Assembly (NCBI RefSeq): GCF_003151075.1
Contig: NZ_CP029482.1
Coordinates: 1-64,000 of the forward strand
Source of the DNA: Pseudomonas sp. 31-12
GTDB taxonomy: Bacteria; Pseudomonadota; Gammaproteobacteria; Pseudomonadales; Pseudomonadaceae
Direction of reading: 5' to 3'
DNA: 64,000 nucleotides
Shown here: positions 11,627 through 19,643 of the stretch, piece after piece
How the letters are laid out: the number at the start of each line of letters is the position of its first letter
Numbering within the stretch: position 1 is the first letter of the stretch
The notes under the pieces: model-generated
The model's database searches: none
What the model saw: the letters and a program-made list of their open reading frames with translations, nothing else
Told to the model about the DNA's origin: nothing
Program-made: the position numbers and the translations under genes

Positions 11627-11872
11627 TCAGATCCGCCAGAATGGCTTGAGCCCCTCCTCCCGCGCCTGCTCCCGACTCAAACCGACATCCCTCAGTTGCT
11701 CCGGCGTGAGCGTCAGCAACGCCTTGCGCGTGTGCAGACGATGCCAGAACAGGCCCCAGCGACTCAGGCCGGACGGCGCGTTGCGCATGACCGCCTCGCG
11801 TGCACCGTTTATTTGCCCTGCCGCCAGTTCCTGACTGTGAATCGTCAGCCGCACATCACTCAAGCCGTTCAT
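11627..11872 (-). CDS. DUF1127 domain small protein
   Basis: Basic protein of 81 residues whose C-terminal half (TLTPEQLRDVGLSREQARE, with tryptophans in FWHRL and KPFWR) is the DUF1127/YjiS signature. Some longer or arginine-rich members of the family bind RNA or affect phosphate and carbon metabolism, but the role of this one is unknown. The start ATG is preceded by AGGAGTAATCAAA. It is divergent from the downstream MocR regulator with about 180 bp between them. Confidence 0.8.
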   Translation of the reverse strand: MNGLSDVRLTIHSQELAAGQINGAREAVMRNAPSGLSRWGLFWHRLHTRKALLTLTPEQLRDVGLSREQAREEGLKPFWRI

Positions 11873-12051
11873 TTTGATTACTCCTGTTTACTTGGGTAGC
11901 CAGAGCTTTCATGATGCGCGGACGGCGAAAAGCATTACAGATTCAACAAGTCTGTATTAACTCCATACAGATTTACCGATTTAGCGTCTGAATCGTATAT
12001 TTTCACTCGATCTGTATTGGTTAACCGAATCACCCACACCGAGACTGCGCC

Positions 12052-13485
12052 ATGACCCTTTACGTCAACCTCGCCGAATTGCTCGGCACACGTATTGAAC
12101 AGGGCTTCTATCGCCCCGGTGACCGGCTGCCGTCGGTGCGGGCGTTGAGTGTCGAGCACGGGGTCAGCCTGAGCACGGTGCAGCAAGCGTATCGAGTGCT
12201 GGAAGACAGTGGGCTGGCAACCCCGAAACCCAAATCCGGCTACTTCGTACCGGTGGGTCGCGAACTGCCGGAGCTGCCGGCCATCGGCCGCCCGGCCCAG
12301 CGCCCGGTGGATATTTCGCAGTGGGATCAGGTGCTGGAATTGATTCGCGCGGTCCCGCGCAAAGACGTCGTGCAACTGGGCCGCGGCATGCCGGACATCA
12401 CCACGCCGACCATGAAACCGCTGCTGCGCAACCTCGCGCGAATCAGCCGTCGACAGGACATGCCCGGTCTGTATTACGACAACATCTACGGCACCCTCGA
12501 ACTGCGCGAACAGATCGCCCGCCTGATGCTCGATTCCGGCTGCCAGTTGACGGCCCACGACCTGGTGGTGACCACCGGTTGCCACGAAGCGCTGTCCACC
12601 AGTATTCGCGCCATCTGCGATCCGGGGGATATCGTGGCGGTGGACTCGCCGAGCTTTCACGGCGCCATGCAGACCCTCAAGGGGCTGGGCATGAAAGCCC
12701 TGGAAATCCCTACCGACCCAATCACCGGGATTAGCCTCGATGCCCTTGAACTGGCCCTGGAGCAGTGGCCAATCAAGGCCATACAGTTGACGCCCAACTG
12801 CAACAACCCGCTGGGCTACATCATGCCGGAATCGCGTAAACGCGCGTTGTTGACGCTTGCACAGCGGTTCGACGTGGCGATTGTCGAAGACGATGTGTAT
12901 GGCGAGCTTTCCTACAGCTACCCGCGCCCGCGCACGATCAAATCCTTCGACGAAGACGGCCGTGTCCTGCTGTGCAGTTCGTTTTCCAAGACCCTGGCGC
13001 CTGGCTTGCGTATTGGTTGGGTTGCACCCGGCCGGTATCTGGAGCGGGTGCTGCACATGAAATACATCAGCACCGGCTCCACGGCACCACAACCGCAGAT
13101 CGCGATCGCCGAATTTCTCAAGGCCGGGCATTTCGAACCGCATTTGCGGCGAATGCGCACGCAATACCAGCGCAATCGCGACCTGATGATCGACTGGGTC
13201 ACGCGCTACTTCCCCGCCGGCACCCGCGCCAGTCGCCCGCAAGGCAGCTTCATGTTGTGGGTTGAACTGCCGGACGGCTTCGACACCCTGAAACTGAATC
13301 GTGCCCTGCACGATCAGGGCGTACAGATTGCCGTCGGCAGCATCTTTTCCGCCTCGGGCAAATACCGCAATTGCTTGCGGATGAACTACGCTGCCAAGCC
13401 AACACCGCAGATCGAAGAGGCTGTGCGCAAGGTCGGCGCCGCGGCGATCAAACTGCTGGCGGAAACGGATTACATCACTGACTGA
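12052..13485 (+). CDS. MocR/GntR-type regulator with aminotransferase domain
   Basis: Protein of 477 residues with an N-terminal GntR winged helix (YRPGDRLPSVRALSVEHGVS, about residues 23-42) fused to a fold type I aminotransferase domain. The PLP lysine lies in CSSFSKTLAPGLRIGW near residue 312, and VEDDVYGELSY precedes it. MocR regulators use PLP and an amine ligand to switch transcription. Target genes cannot be read directly; the divergent DUF1127 gene and the downstream lipoprotein gene are the nearest candidates. A paralogue of PdxR, GabR or TauR is possible, and the subtype is not resolved here. Confidence 0.9.
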   Translation: MTLYVNLAELLGTRIEQGFYRPGDRLPSVRALSVEHGVSLSTVQQAYRVLEDSGLATPKPKSGYFVPVGRELPELPAIGRPAQRPVDISQWDQVLELIRAVPRKDVVQLGRGMPDITTPTMKPLLRNLARISRRQDMPGLYYDNIYGTLELREQIARLMLDSGCQLTAHDLVVTTGCHEALSTSIRAICDPGDIVAVDSPSFHGAMQTLKGLGMKALEIPTDPITGISLDALELALEQWPIKAIQLTPNCNNPLGYIMPESRKRALLTLAQRFDVAIVEDDVYGELSYSYPRPRTIKSFDEDGRVLLCSSFSKTLAPGLRIGWVAPGRYLERVLHMKYISTGSTAPQPQIAIAEFLKAGHFEPHLRRMRTQYQRNRDLMIDWVTRYFPAGTRASRPQGSFMLWVELPDGFDTLKLNRALHDQGVQIAVGSIFSASGKYRNCLRMNYAAKPTPQIEEAVRKVGAAAIKLLAETDYITD

Positions 13486-13545
13486 CCTTTCTCAGGAATC
13501 CAGCGTCCATATGCCGACATTTTCCGCCAATCGGAACGATCCCAC

Positions 13546-15114
13546 GTGAGAGTCAGACAGCCCCTGCTCGCTCTTCTGCTACTCGCCTCGTTCCTGGGCG
13601 GTTGCGCCAGCTTCGATGTTCAGCGCGAACCGAGCCAGGCGCTGCCCGCCAGCGATTCGGCATTCGGTCGTTCAATCCAGGCCCAGGCCGCACCCCATGA
13701 GGGCCGGTCCGGCTTTCGTTTGCTGTCCAATAGCAGCGAAGCCTTCATGGCCCGCGCCGAGCTGATCCGCAACGCCCAAAGCAGCCTCGACTTGCAGTAC
13801 TACATCGTGCACGACGGCATCAGCACGCGGATGCTGGTGGACGAATTGCTCAAGGCCGCCGACCGCGGCGTGCGCGTGAGAATCCTGCTTGATGACACCA
13901 CCAGCGACGGCCTGGACTGGATCATCGCAACCCTCGCCGCGCATCCGCAAATTCAGATCCGCCTGTTCAACCCACTGCACCTGGGCCGCGCCACGGGCGT
14001 GACGCGCACCATGGGCCGCTTGTTCAACCTGTCGTTGCAACACCGACGCATGCACAACAAGCTGTGGCTGGCAGACAACAGCGCGGCCATCGTCGGCGGT
14101 CGCAACCTCGGCGACGAATACTTCGATGCCGAGCCCAACCTGAATTTCACTGACATCGACATGCTCGGCGTCGGGCCAGTGGCCGAGCAGCTTGGCCATA
14201 GCTTCGATCAGTACTGGAACAGCGCGCTGAGCAAACCGATCGACGAATTCCTGTCGAGCAGACCGACGCAAAAGGACCTGCAAAATACCCGCACGCGTCT
14301 GGAAGAATCGTTGGAAGAGACCCGCAAGCAGAATCATGCGCTGTATCAGCAGTTGATGACTTACACCACAAAACCACGCATGGACATCTGGCGCCGGGAG
14401 CTGATCTGGGCGTGGAACCAGGCGTTGTGGGATGCACCGAGCAAGGTCTTGTCGGACGGCGAGCCTGACCCGCACTTGCTGCTGACCACGCAACTGGCGC
14501 CTGAACTGACGGGCGTCAGCAAAGAATTGATCATGATCTCGGCTTACTTCGTACCGGGTCAGCCGGGGCTGGTGTACCTCACCGGCCGGGCCGACGCCGG
14601 GGTGTCGGTACACTTGTTGACCAACTCGCTGGAAGCCACGGATGTGCCGGCCGTGCACGGCGGTTATGCGCCTTATCGCCGGGCGCTGCTGGAACATGGT
14701 GTGAAGCTGTACGAACTGCGCCGCCAGCCCGGCGAAGGTGGCGGCAGCGGGCCGCATATTTTTTACAGCAAGTCCTTCCGGGGTTCTGATTCCAGTTTGC
14801 ACAGCAAGGCGATGATCTTCGACCAGCAGAAATCCTTCATCGGCTCGTTCAACTTCGACCCGCGCTCGGTGCTGTGGAACACCGAAGTCGGGGTGCTGGT
14901 GGACAGCCCCGAACTTGCCGCGCATGTGCGCAAAGCGGCCATGGAAGGTATGGCGCCGACCTTGAGTTATCAGGTGAAACTGGAAAATGACCGGATCGTC
15001 TGGCAGACCGAAGACAACGGCAAAATGCACACGCTGACCAAGGAACCAGGAAGCTTGTGGCGCCGCTTCAATTCCTGGTTCAGCACGGCGGTCGGGCTGG
15101 AGCGGATGCTCTGA
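13546..15114 (+). CDS. Phospholipase D family lipoprotein, cardiolipin synthase-like
   Basis: Protein of 522 residues beginning with a GTG codon. An N-terminal signal with lipobox LGGCAS places the mature protein on a membrane as a lipoprotein. Two HKD motifs are present, HNKLWLADN near residue 171 and HSKAMIFDQ near residue 423, as in ClsC/YmdC and other PLD-type cardiolipin synthases. The likely role is phosphatidyl transfer in envelope lipid metabolism. It follows the MocR gene by 60 bp. The lipobox is unusual for a ClsC-like protein, and the exact reaction is inferred from the family only. Confidence 0.85.
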   Translation: MRVRQPLLALLLLASFLGGCASFDVQREPSQALPASDSAFGRSIQAQAAPHEGRSGFRLLSNSSEAFMARAELIRNAQSSLDLQYYIVHDGISTRMLVDELLKAADRGVRVRILLDDTTSDGLDWIIATLAAHPQIQIRLFNPLHLGRATGVTRTMGRLFNLSLQHRRMHNKLWLADNSAAIVGGRNLGDEYFDAEPNLNFTDIDMLGVGPVAEQLGHSFDQYWNSALSKPIDEFLSSRPTQKDLQNTRTRLEESLEETRKQNHALYQQLMTYTTKPRMDIWRRELIWAWNQALWDAPSKVLSDGEPDPHLLLTTQLAPELTGVSKELIMISAYFVPGQPGLVYLTGRADAGVSVHLLTNSLEATDVPAVHGGYAPYRRALLEHGVKLYELRRQPGEGGGSGPHIFYSKSFRGSDSSLHSKAMIFDQQKSFIGSFNFDPRSVLWNTEVGVLVDSPELAAHVRKAAMEGMAPTLSYQVKLENDRIVWQTEDNGKMHTLTKEPGSLWRRFNSWFSTAVGLERML

Positions 15115-15127
15115 CCGACGATGAACA

Positions 15128-15163
15128 CCCCTGTGGGAGCGGGCTTGCTCGCTCCCACAGGGG
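15128..15163. repeat. Single compact REP hairpin
   Basis: CCCCTGTGGGAGCG and CGCTCCCACAGGGG form a perfect 14-bp stem with an 8-base loop. It sits between the convergent PLD and MFS genes and probably doubles as a bidirectional terminator. Confidence 0.8.
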
Positions 15164-15188
15164 TATGTGATTGGTTGGCAGTTTGGGT

Positions 15189-16334
15189 TTAGGCAGGCTC
15201 GACCACCGTGCCAAACGCGCCTTGACGCATCAGCAAAATCACCAACCCAAACGCCCCCGCCGCCATCAGCAACGGCAACGCATGCCCGCTGATCCACTGG
15301 CTGCCAGCACCGGCGGCCAACGGCCCGATCAGACAACCGATGCCCCACAGCTGCGCAATGTGCGCGTTGGCCCGCACCAGCGCATCGTCGCGATAGCGTT
15401 CGCCGATCAGGATCAGCGACAAGGTGAACAATCCCCCGGCGCTGGCGCCGAACAGCACCCACAACGGCCAGATCAGCAACGTGTCGATGAGCAACGGAAT
15501 CGCCAGGCTCGAGACCAGCAACACCACCGCACAACCGGTGAACAGCGTGCGACGCGACAAACGATCCGCCAGCGCACCAATCGGCAGCTGCAGCAAGGCA
15601 TCCCCCACCACCACGGTGCTGACCATTGCCAGCGCGATGTCTGTGCTGAAGCCCTGACGCAGGCAATACACCGGCAACAAGGTCAGGATCATCGCTTCAA
15701 ACGCCGCGAACAACGACACCGCCCAGGCAATCGCCGGCAGACCTCGGCAAAAGCCCCACAAGTCGCTGAAGGTCACGCTGCAGGCTTCGCTGGTCGGTGC
15801 GCCGCTGCGGCCCAGCAACAGGAACGGCGCCGCCGTCAGCAAGCCGACGCCGACCCAGAAGCCGTAATCGTGTTCGGTGCCCAGAACCCCCAGCAGCAAC
15901 GGCCCGGCGAGCTGACTCAGCGCATAACTGCTGCCGTACAGCGCCACCAATCGCCCGCGCCATTGTTCGACCACCAACTGGTTGATCCAGCTTTCGCCGA
16001 GGATGAAGACCAGGGTCAGGATCACCCCGATCATCAGGCGCAACAGCAGCCAGATCGGGTAACTCGGTAACAGCGCCAGCAAGCCGATGGACACCGCCCC
16101 GGCCCACAGGCACAGACGCATCAGATTGGCCGTGCCAAGGCGCGAGGCCAGATGGCTGGAGATCTTCGCCCCCAGCAATACGCCAATCGCCGGCATGGCG
16201 GCCATCACGCCGATGGCGAACGAACCGTAACCCCAGCCTTCCAGGCGAAACGACACCAGCGGCATGCTGACACCCAGGGCCAGGCCGACACTCAAGACAG
16301 ACGCCAACACGGCGAAATAAGTCGCCCAACGCAT
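15189..16334 (-). CDS. MFS transporter, YcaD-like
   Basis: Integral membrane protein of 381 residues with about twelve hydrophobic segments. The major-facilitator loop motif appears as ADRLSRRTLFTG near residue 248 and a looser copy SSHLASRLGTANLMR after the second segment. It resembles the YcaD group of uncharacterised MFS carriers. The substrate is unknown. It is flanked by REP elements on both sides and stands as a single-gene unit on the minus strand. Confidence 0.8.
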   Translation of the reverse strand: MRWATYFAVLASVLSVGLALGVSMPLVSFRLEGWGYGSFAIGVMAAMPAIGVLLGAKISSHLASRLGTANLMRLCLWAGAVSIGLLALLPSYPIWLLLRLMIGVILTLVFILGESWINQLVVEQWRGRLVALYGSSYALSQLAGPLLLGVLGTEHDYGFWVGVGLLTAAPFLLLGRSGAPTSEACSVTFSDLWGFCRGLPAIAWAVSLFAAFEAMILTLLPVYCLRQGFSTDIALAMVSTVVVGDALLQLPIGALADRLSRRTLFTGCAVVLLVSSLAIPLLIDTLLIWPLWVLFGASAGGLFTLSLILIGERYRDDALVRANAHIAQLWGIGCLIGPLAAGAGSQWISGHALPLLMAAGAFGLVILLMRQGAFGTVVEPA

Positions 16335-16382
16335 TGCCCACGCTCCTGTGGATATTTTTTTTCACAGACGACACAAAACAAA

Positions 16383-16472
16383 TGTGGGAGCGGGCTTGCT
16401 CGCGAAGAGGCCATCACATCCAACATCATCGTTGGCTGTTACGGCGCCTTCGCGAGCAAGCCCGCTCCCACA
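16383..16472. repeat. REP inverted repeat
   Basis: TGTGGGAGCGGGCTTGCTCG and CGAGCAAGCCCGCTCCCACA arms separated by about 40 bp, between the MFS and aldehyde dehydrogenase genes. Confidence 0.85.
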
Positions 16473-16524
16473 GGGGATCTGCGTCGCTCAGGAGCCCGGT
16501 TGATTGCCGGACTCCTTCACTGAC

Positions 16525-18018
16525 TTACAACTTGATCCAGGTCGCCTTCAGCTCGGTGTACTTGTCGAACGCATGCAGCGACTTGTCGCGACCGTTGCCG
16601 GACTGCTTGAAGCCACCGAACGGTGCGGTCATGTCGCCGCCATCGTATTGATTGACCCAAACGCTACCGGCACGCAACGCGCGGGCGGTCAGGTGCGCCT
16701 TGGAGATGTCCTTGGTCCACACCGCTGCGGCCAGGCCGTAAGGCGTGTCGTTGGCAATCGCAACGGCCTCTTCGGCGGTGTCGAAAGTGATGACCGACAG
16801 CACTGGGCCAAAGATCTCTTCCTGAGCGATTTTCATCGCGTTGGTCACGCCGTCGAAAATCGTTGGCTCAACGTAGGTGCCACCGGATTCCTGCAGCGTA
16901 CGCTTGCCGCCAGCCACCAGTTTGGCGCCATCGCTATGGCCGGATTCGATGTAGGACAGCACGGTGTTCATCTGCTGGGTATCCACCAGCGCGCCGACGT
17001 TGGTCGCCGGGTCCAGCGGGTTGCCCGGCTTCCAGGTTTTCAACGCTTCGATCACCAGCGGCAGGAAGGTGTCCTTGATCGAACGCTCGACCAGCAGACG
17101 CGAACCGGCGGTGCAGACTTCGCCCTGGTTGAAAGCGATGGCACCGGCCGCCGCTTCGGCTGCGGCTTGCAGGTCCGGGGCATCGGCGAACACGATGTTC
17201 GGGCTCTTGCCGCCGGCTTCAAGCCAGACGCGCTTCATGTTCGATTCGCCCGAGTAGATCAGCAATTGCTTGGCGATCTTGGTCGAACCGGTGAACACCA
17301 GGGTGTCCACGTCGTTGTGCAGGGCCAGGGCCTTGCCGACGGTGTGACCGTAACCCGGCAGCACGTTCAGCACACCTTTCGGGATGCCGGCTTCAACGGC
17401 CAGCGCAGCGATGCGGATGGCGGTCAGCGGGGATTTTTCGGACGGTTTGAGAATCACCGAGTTACCGGTGGACAGCGCCGGGCCGAGTTTCCAGCAGGCC
17501 ATCATCAACGGGAAGTTCCACGGCACGATGGCGCCGACGACGCCAACCGGCTCGCGGGTCACCAGACCCAGCTGATCGTGCGGGGTGGCCGCGACTTCGT
17601 CGTAGATTTTGTCGATGGCTTCACCGCTCCAGCTCAGGGCTTGCGCCGCGCCGGGAACGTCGATGTACAGGGAATCGCTGATCGGCTTGCCCATGTCCAG
17701 GGTTTCAAGCAGGGCCAGCTCCTCGGCGTGCTGCTTGAGCAGGCCGGCGAAACGGATCATGGTGGCTTTGCGTTTGGTCGGCGCCAGGCGCGACCAGATG
17801 CCGGAATTGAACGTGGTACGGGCGTTTTCAACAGCGCGTTGGGCGTCGGCGGCGTCACAGCTGGCGATCTTGCCCAGCAGACGGCCATCGACCGGGCTGA
17901 TGCACTCGAAGGTCTCGGCGGAGACGGCATCGGTGTATTCGCCATTGATGTAGGCGCGGCCTTCGATCTTCAGATCGAGAGCCCGTTGCTCCCAATCGGC
18001 ACGAGTCAGGGTGGTCAT
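16525..18018 (-). CDS. pauC: NAD(P)-dependent aldehyde dehydrogenase of polyamine catabolism
   Basis: Aldehyde dehydrogenase of 497 residues. The catalytic glutamate lies in WLEAGGKSPN near residue 267, and the catalytic cysteine in FNQGEVCTAGSR near residue 302. The N-terminal pattern resembles PuuC, which oxidises gamma-glutamyl-gamma-aminobutyraldehyde. The P. aeruginosa gene at this place is known as pauC or kauB and also acts on guanidinobutyraldehyde. The start ATG is preceded by GAGGAGGACACTCGA. It is divergent from a cupin gene, and a PuuR-like site lies between them, consistent with control by PauR. Confidence 0.85.
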   Translation of the reverse strand: MTTLTRADWEQRALDLKIEGRAYINGEYTDAVSAETFECISPVDGRLLGKIASCDAADAQRAVENARTTFNSGIWSRLAPTKRKATMIRFAGLLKQHAEELALLETLDMGKPISDSLYIDVPGAAQALSWSGEAIDKIYDEVAATPHDQLGLVTREPVGVVGAIVPWNFPLMMACWKLGPALSTGNSVILKPSEKSPLTAIRIAALAVEAGIPKGVLNVLPGYGHTVGKALALHNDVDTLVFTGSTKIAKQLLIYSGESNMKRVWLEAGGKSPNIVFADAPDLQAAAEAAAGAIAFNQGEVCTAGSRLLVERSIKDTFLPLVIEALKTWKPGNPLDPATNVGALVDTQQMNTVLSYIESGHSDGAKLVAGGKRTLQESGGTYVEPTIFDGVTNAMKIAQEEIFGPVLSVITFDTAEEAVAIANDTPYGLAAAVWTKDISKAHLTARALRAGSVWVNQYDGGDMTAPFGGFKQSGNGRDKSLHAFDKYTELKATWIKL

Positions 18019-18186
18019 TCGAGTGTCCTCCTCTTGGTGAATACGAGCGCCCTGCGGTCTTCGCGGGCGCTGTCAGGAATTCTGCCCAGCCAGCCTGATT
18101 TTTCGGCCAAAGGCAACCGCCACCCTAAACCAGCGGCCGGTGAAGTTTCAATATATTTGACATAAGGCCGGCAAACGGCCTTGCGA

Positions 18187-18205
18187 TGTTCATTTTAATA
18201 AACAT
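18187..18205 (-). promoter_or_regulatory. Candidate PauR/PuuR binding site
   Basis: On the minus strand the site reads TTATTAAAATGAACA, sharing AATGAACA and the AT-rich flank with the published E. coli PuuR consensus AAAATATAATGAACA. It is embedded in the inverted repeat ATGTT-N10-AACAT. It lies in the divergent region between pauC and the cupin gene. Confidence 0.5.
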
Positions 18206-18256
18206 AGACTTTGGGTCTTTCCAGCCATCGCGCCGCAATCACGGGGACTTACAACA

Positions 18257-18619
18257 ATGAATATCCAGGATGTCGTCGACTTCAGCCTCGCCACTACCGA
18301 GCCCGAGCGCTATAAGCCGGACCAGGCAAAAATCCTGAAGGGCGATCCCGAGCAAGTGGTCTACAACCACTACAACAGCCCTTGCGGCCAGTTGAATGCA
18401 GGCGTGTGGGAAGGTGCTGTTGGCCAGTGGCATGTGAACTTCACCGAGCATGAGTACTGCGAAATCATTCAGGGCGTTTCCGTGCTGCGCGACAACGAAG
18501 GCAACGGCAAGACCCTGCGCGCGGGCGATCGCTTCGTGATCCCGGCGGGTTTCCGCGGCACTTGGGAGGTGCTGGAAACGTGCCGCAAGATCTATGTGGC
18601 GTTTGAACAGAAGGCCTGA
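18257..18619 (+). CDS. Cupin domain protein (DUF861-type)
   Basis: Single-domain protein of 120 residues with the cupin_3/DUF861 pattern: FTEHEYCEIIQG around residues 61-72 and the second motif AGDRFVIPAGFRGTWEVLE. Members of this group often accompany polyamine and amino-acid catabolic genes. No catalytic function can be assigned. It is divergent from pauC across 238 bp holding a PuuR-like operator, so co-control with pauC is likely. Confidence 0.8.
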   Translation: MNIQDVVDFSLATTEPERYKPDQAKILKGDPEQVVYNHYNSPCGQLNAGVWEGAVGQWHVNFTEHEYCEIIQGVSVLRDNEGNGKTLRAGDRFVIPAGFRGTWEVLETCRKIYVAFEQKA

Positions 18620-18646
18620 AGATTTTTTGCTGTTTGGGCTGGCCCC

Positions 18647-18709
18647 TTCGCGAGCAAGCCCGCTCCCACAGTTGACCGCATTCCGATGTGGGGGCGAGCC
18701 TGCTCGCGA
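18647..18709. repeat. REP inverted repeat
   Basis: TTCGCGAGCAAGCCCGCTCC arm and imperfect partner TGTGGGGGCGAGCCTGCTCG separated by 16 bp, between the cupin gene and rpmG. Confidence 0.8.
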
Positions 18710-18743
18710 TGAGGCCCTGACAGGCGCTTCATAATCAGGCAAC

Positions 18744-18778
18744 AAAAAAGGCCCGTATCTCGCGATACGGGCCTTTTT
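18744..18778 (-). terminator. Terminator of rpmB-rpmG
   Basis: A GGCCCGTATC/GATACGGGCC stem with a four-base loop, flanked by A6 and T5 tracts, 20 bp past the rpmG stop. Confidence 0.9.
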
Positions 18779-18797
18779 CGTAAGGAGGAAAAATCAA

Positions 18798-18953
18798 TTA
18801 CTTGATTTTGCCTTCTTTGTAGATCACGTGCTTGCGAACAACCGGATCAAATTTCTTGATCTCGATTTTGTCCGGAGTAGTACGCTTGTTCTTGTCGGTA
18901 GTGTAGAAGTGACCAGTACCGGCGCTCGAAATCAAACGAATCAATTCACGCAT
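18798..18953 (-). CDS. rpmG: 50S ribosomal protein L33
   Basis: Protein of 51 residues reading [20 protein letters not shown] at its N-terminus and ending in [10 protein letters not shown], the standard zinc-independent (cysteine-free) L33. The gene lies 11 bp after rpmB and shares its terminator, the normal rpmB-rpmG operon. It is short and easily missed. Confidence 0.95.
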   Translation of the reverse strand: MRELIRLISSAGTGHFYTTDKNKRTTPDKIEIKKFDPVVRKHVIYKEGKIK

Positions 18954-18964
18954 GATTAGCTCCC

Positions 18965-19198
18965 TTAGATCTTGCCGGCTTTGCGGATTTCGGCCAGCAC
19001 GACAGTGATGCCACGCTTGTCGATGATACGCATGCCTTTGGCAGATACGCGCAGACGCACGAAACGTTTCTCTTCTTCAACCCAGAAGCGGTGATGCTGC
19101 AGGTTCGGCAGGAAACGACGACGGGTTTTGTTGTTTGCGTGGGAAATGTTATTCCCAGTCACCGGACCCTTACCGGTAACTTGACATACTCTCGACAT
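18965..19198 (-). CDS. rpmB: 50S ribosomal protein L28
   Basis: Protein of 77 residues, a complete L28: [20 protein letters not shown] at the N-terminus, then the conserved [20 protein letters not shown] segment. It is first gene of the rpmB-rpmG pair. A good sigma-70 promoter lies about 140 bp upstream, leaving a long untranslated leader. Confidence 0.97.
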   Translation of the reverse strand: MSRVCQVTGKGPVTGNNISHANNKTRRRFLPNLQHHRFWVEEEKRFVRLRVSAKGMRIIDKRGITVVLAEIRKAGKI

Positions 19199-19643
19199 GC
19201 CTCAGCCCTCTAAAACCACATGCCCAACCCGGCATGGGTTGGCCGCTTAATCTCTCAGTCATTTGGCGCCAGGCGCCGCGTTTCTTTAGAGGTCTTACCG
19301 GCTACACCTACAGTGAAGGAACCGGGCCCCTAGAAAAGAGCGCTGCTTTATACCAGAAAGACTGAAGAGCAACAACATTCCGTGTGCGCGGACTTGATAA
19401 ATTCCCCATTTTTCCGGCGCCGGGCGCCTTGGATAAAGGCTGTCGTCGATTAAGACCGCTCGTCGCAGAGAATCGGCCAATCGACCGATTCCGGGTTTTC
19501 CTCGGCCCGCATCACCGAAAACAAGCGCACATAGTCCCCTTAAAATGAAAAAGGGGATAGTCATTTGCAAAAGAGCCCACTAGGGTAAGCCTTTTCCAGA
19601 CTGCACTTGCAGATGGGCCTTCGATCTGTAAAGGAATCCGACC
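19199..19643. other. 445-bp intergenic region between rpmB and the dppA-like gene
   Basis: No supported gene. It holds the rpmB promoter and, on the other strand, whatever drives the downstream peptide-binding protein. A 91-codon minus-strand reading frame covers part of it but has no family features. No strong promoter for the plus-strand gene was recognised. Confidence 0.6.
19347..19375 (-). promoter_or_regulatory. Sigma-70 promoter for rpmB-rpmG
   Basis: On the minus strand TTGTTG and TATAAA hexamers are separated by exactly 17 bp, about 150 bp upstream of the rpmB start. Confidence 0.65.

Noticed and set aside
13672..15666. 664-codon open frame antisense to the PLD gene and running into the MFS gene
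   Set aside because: It covers two real genes and a REP hairpin, so it cannot be one protein.
19295..19570. 91-codon frame upstream of rpmB
   Set aside because: It overlaps the rpmB promoter, lacks a ribosome-binding site and family features.
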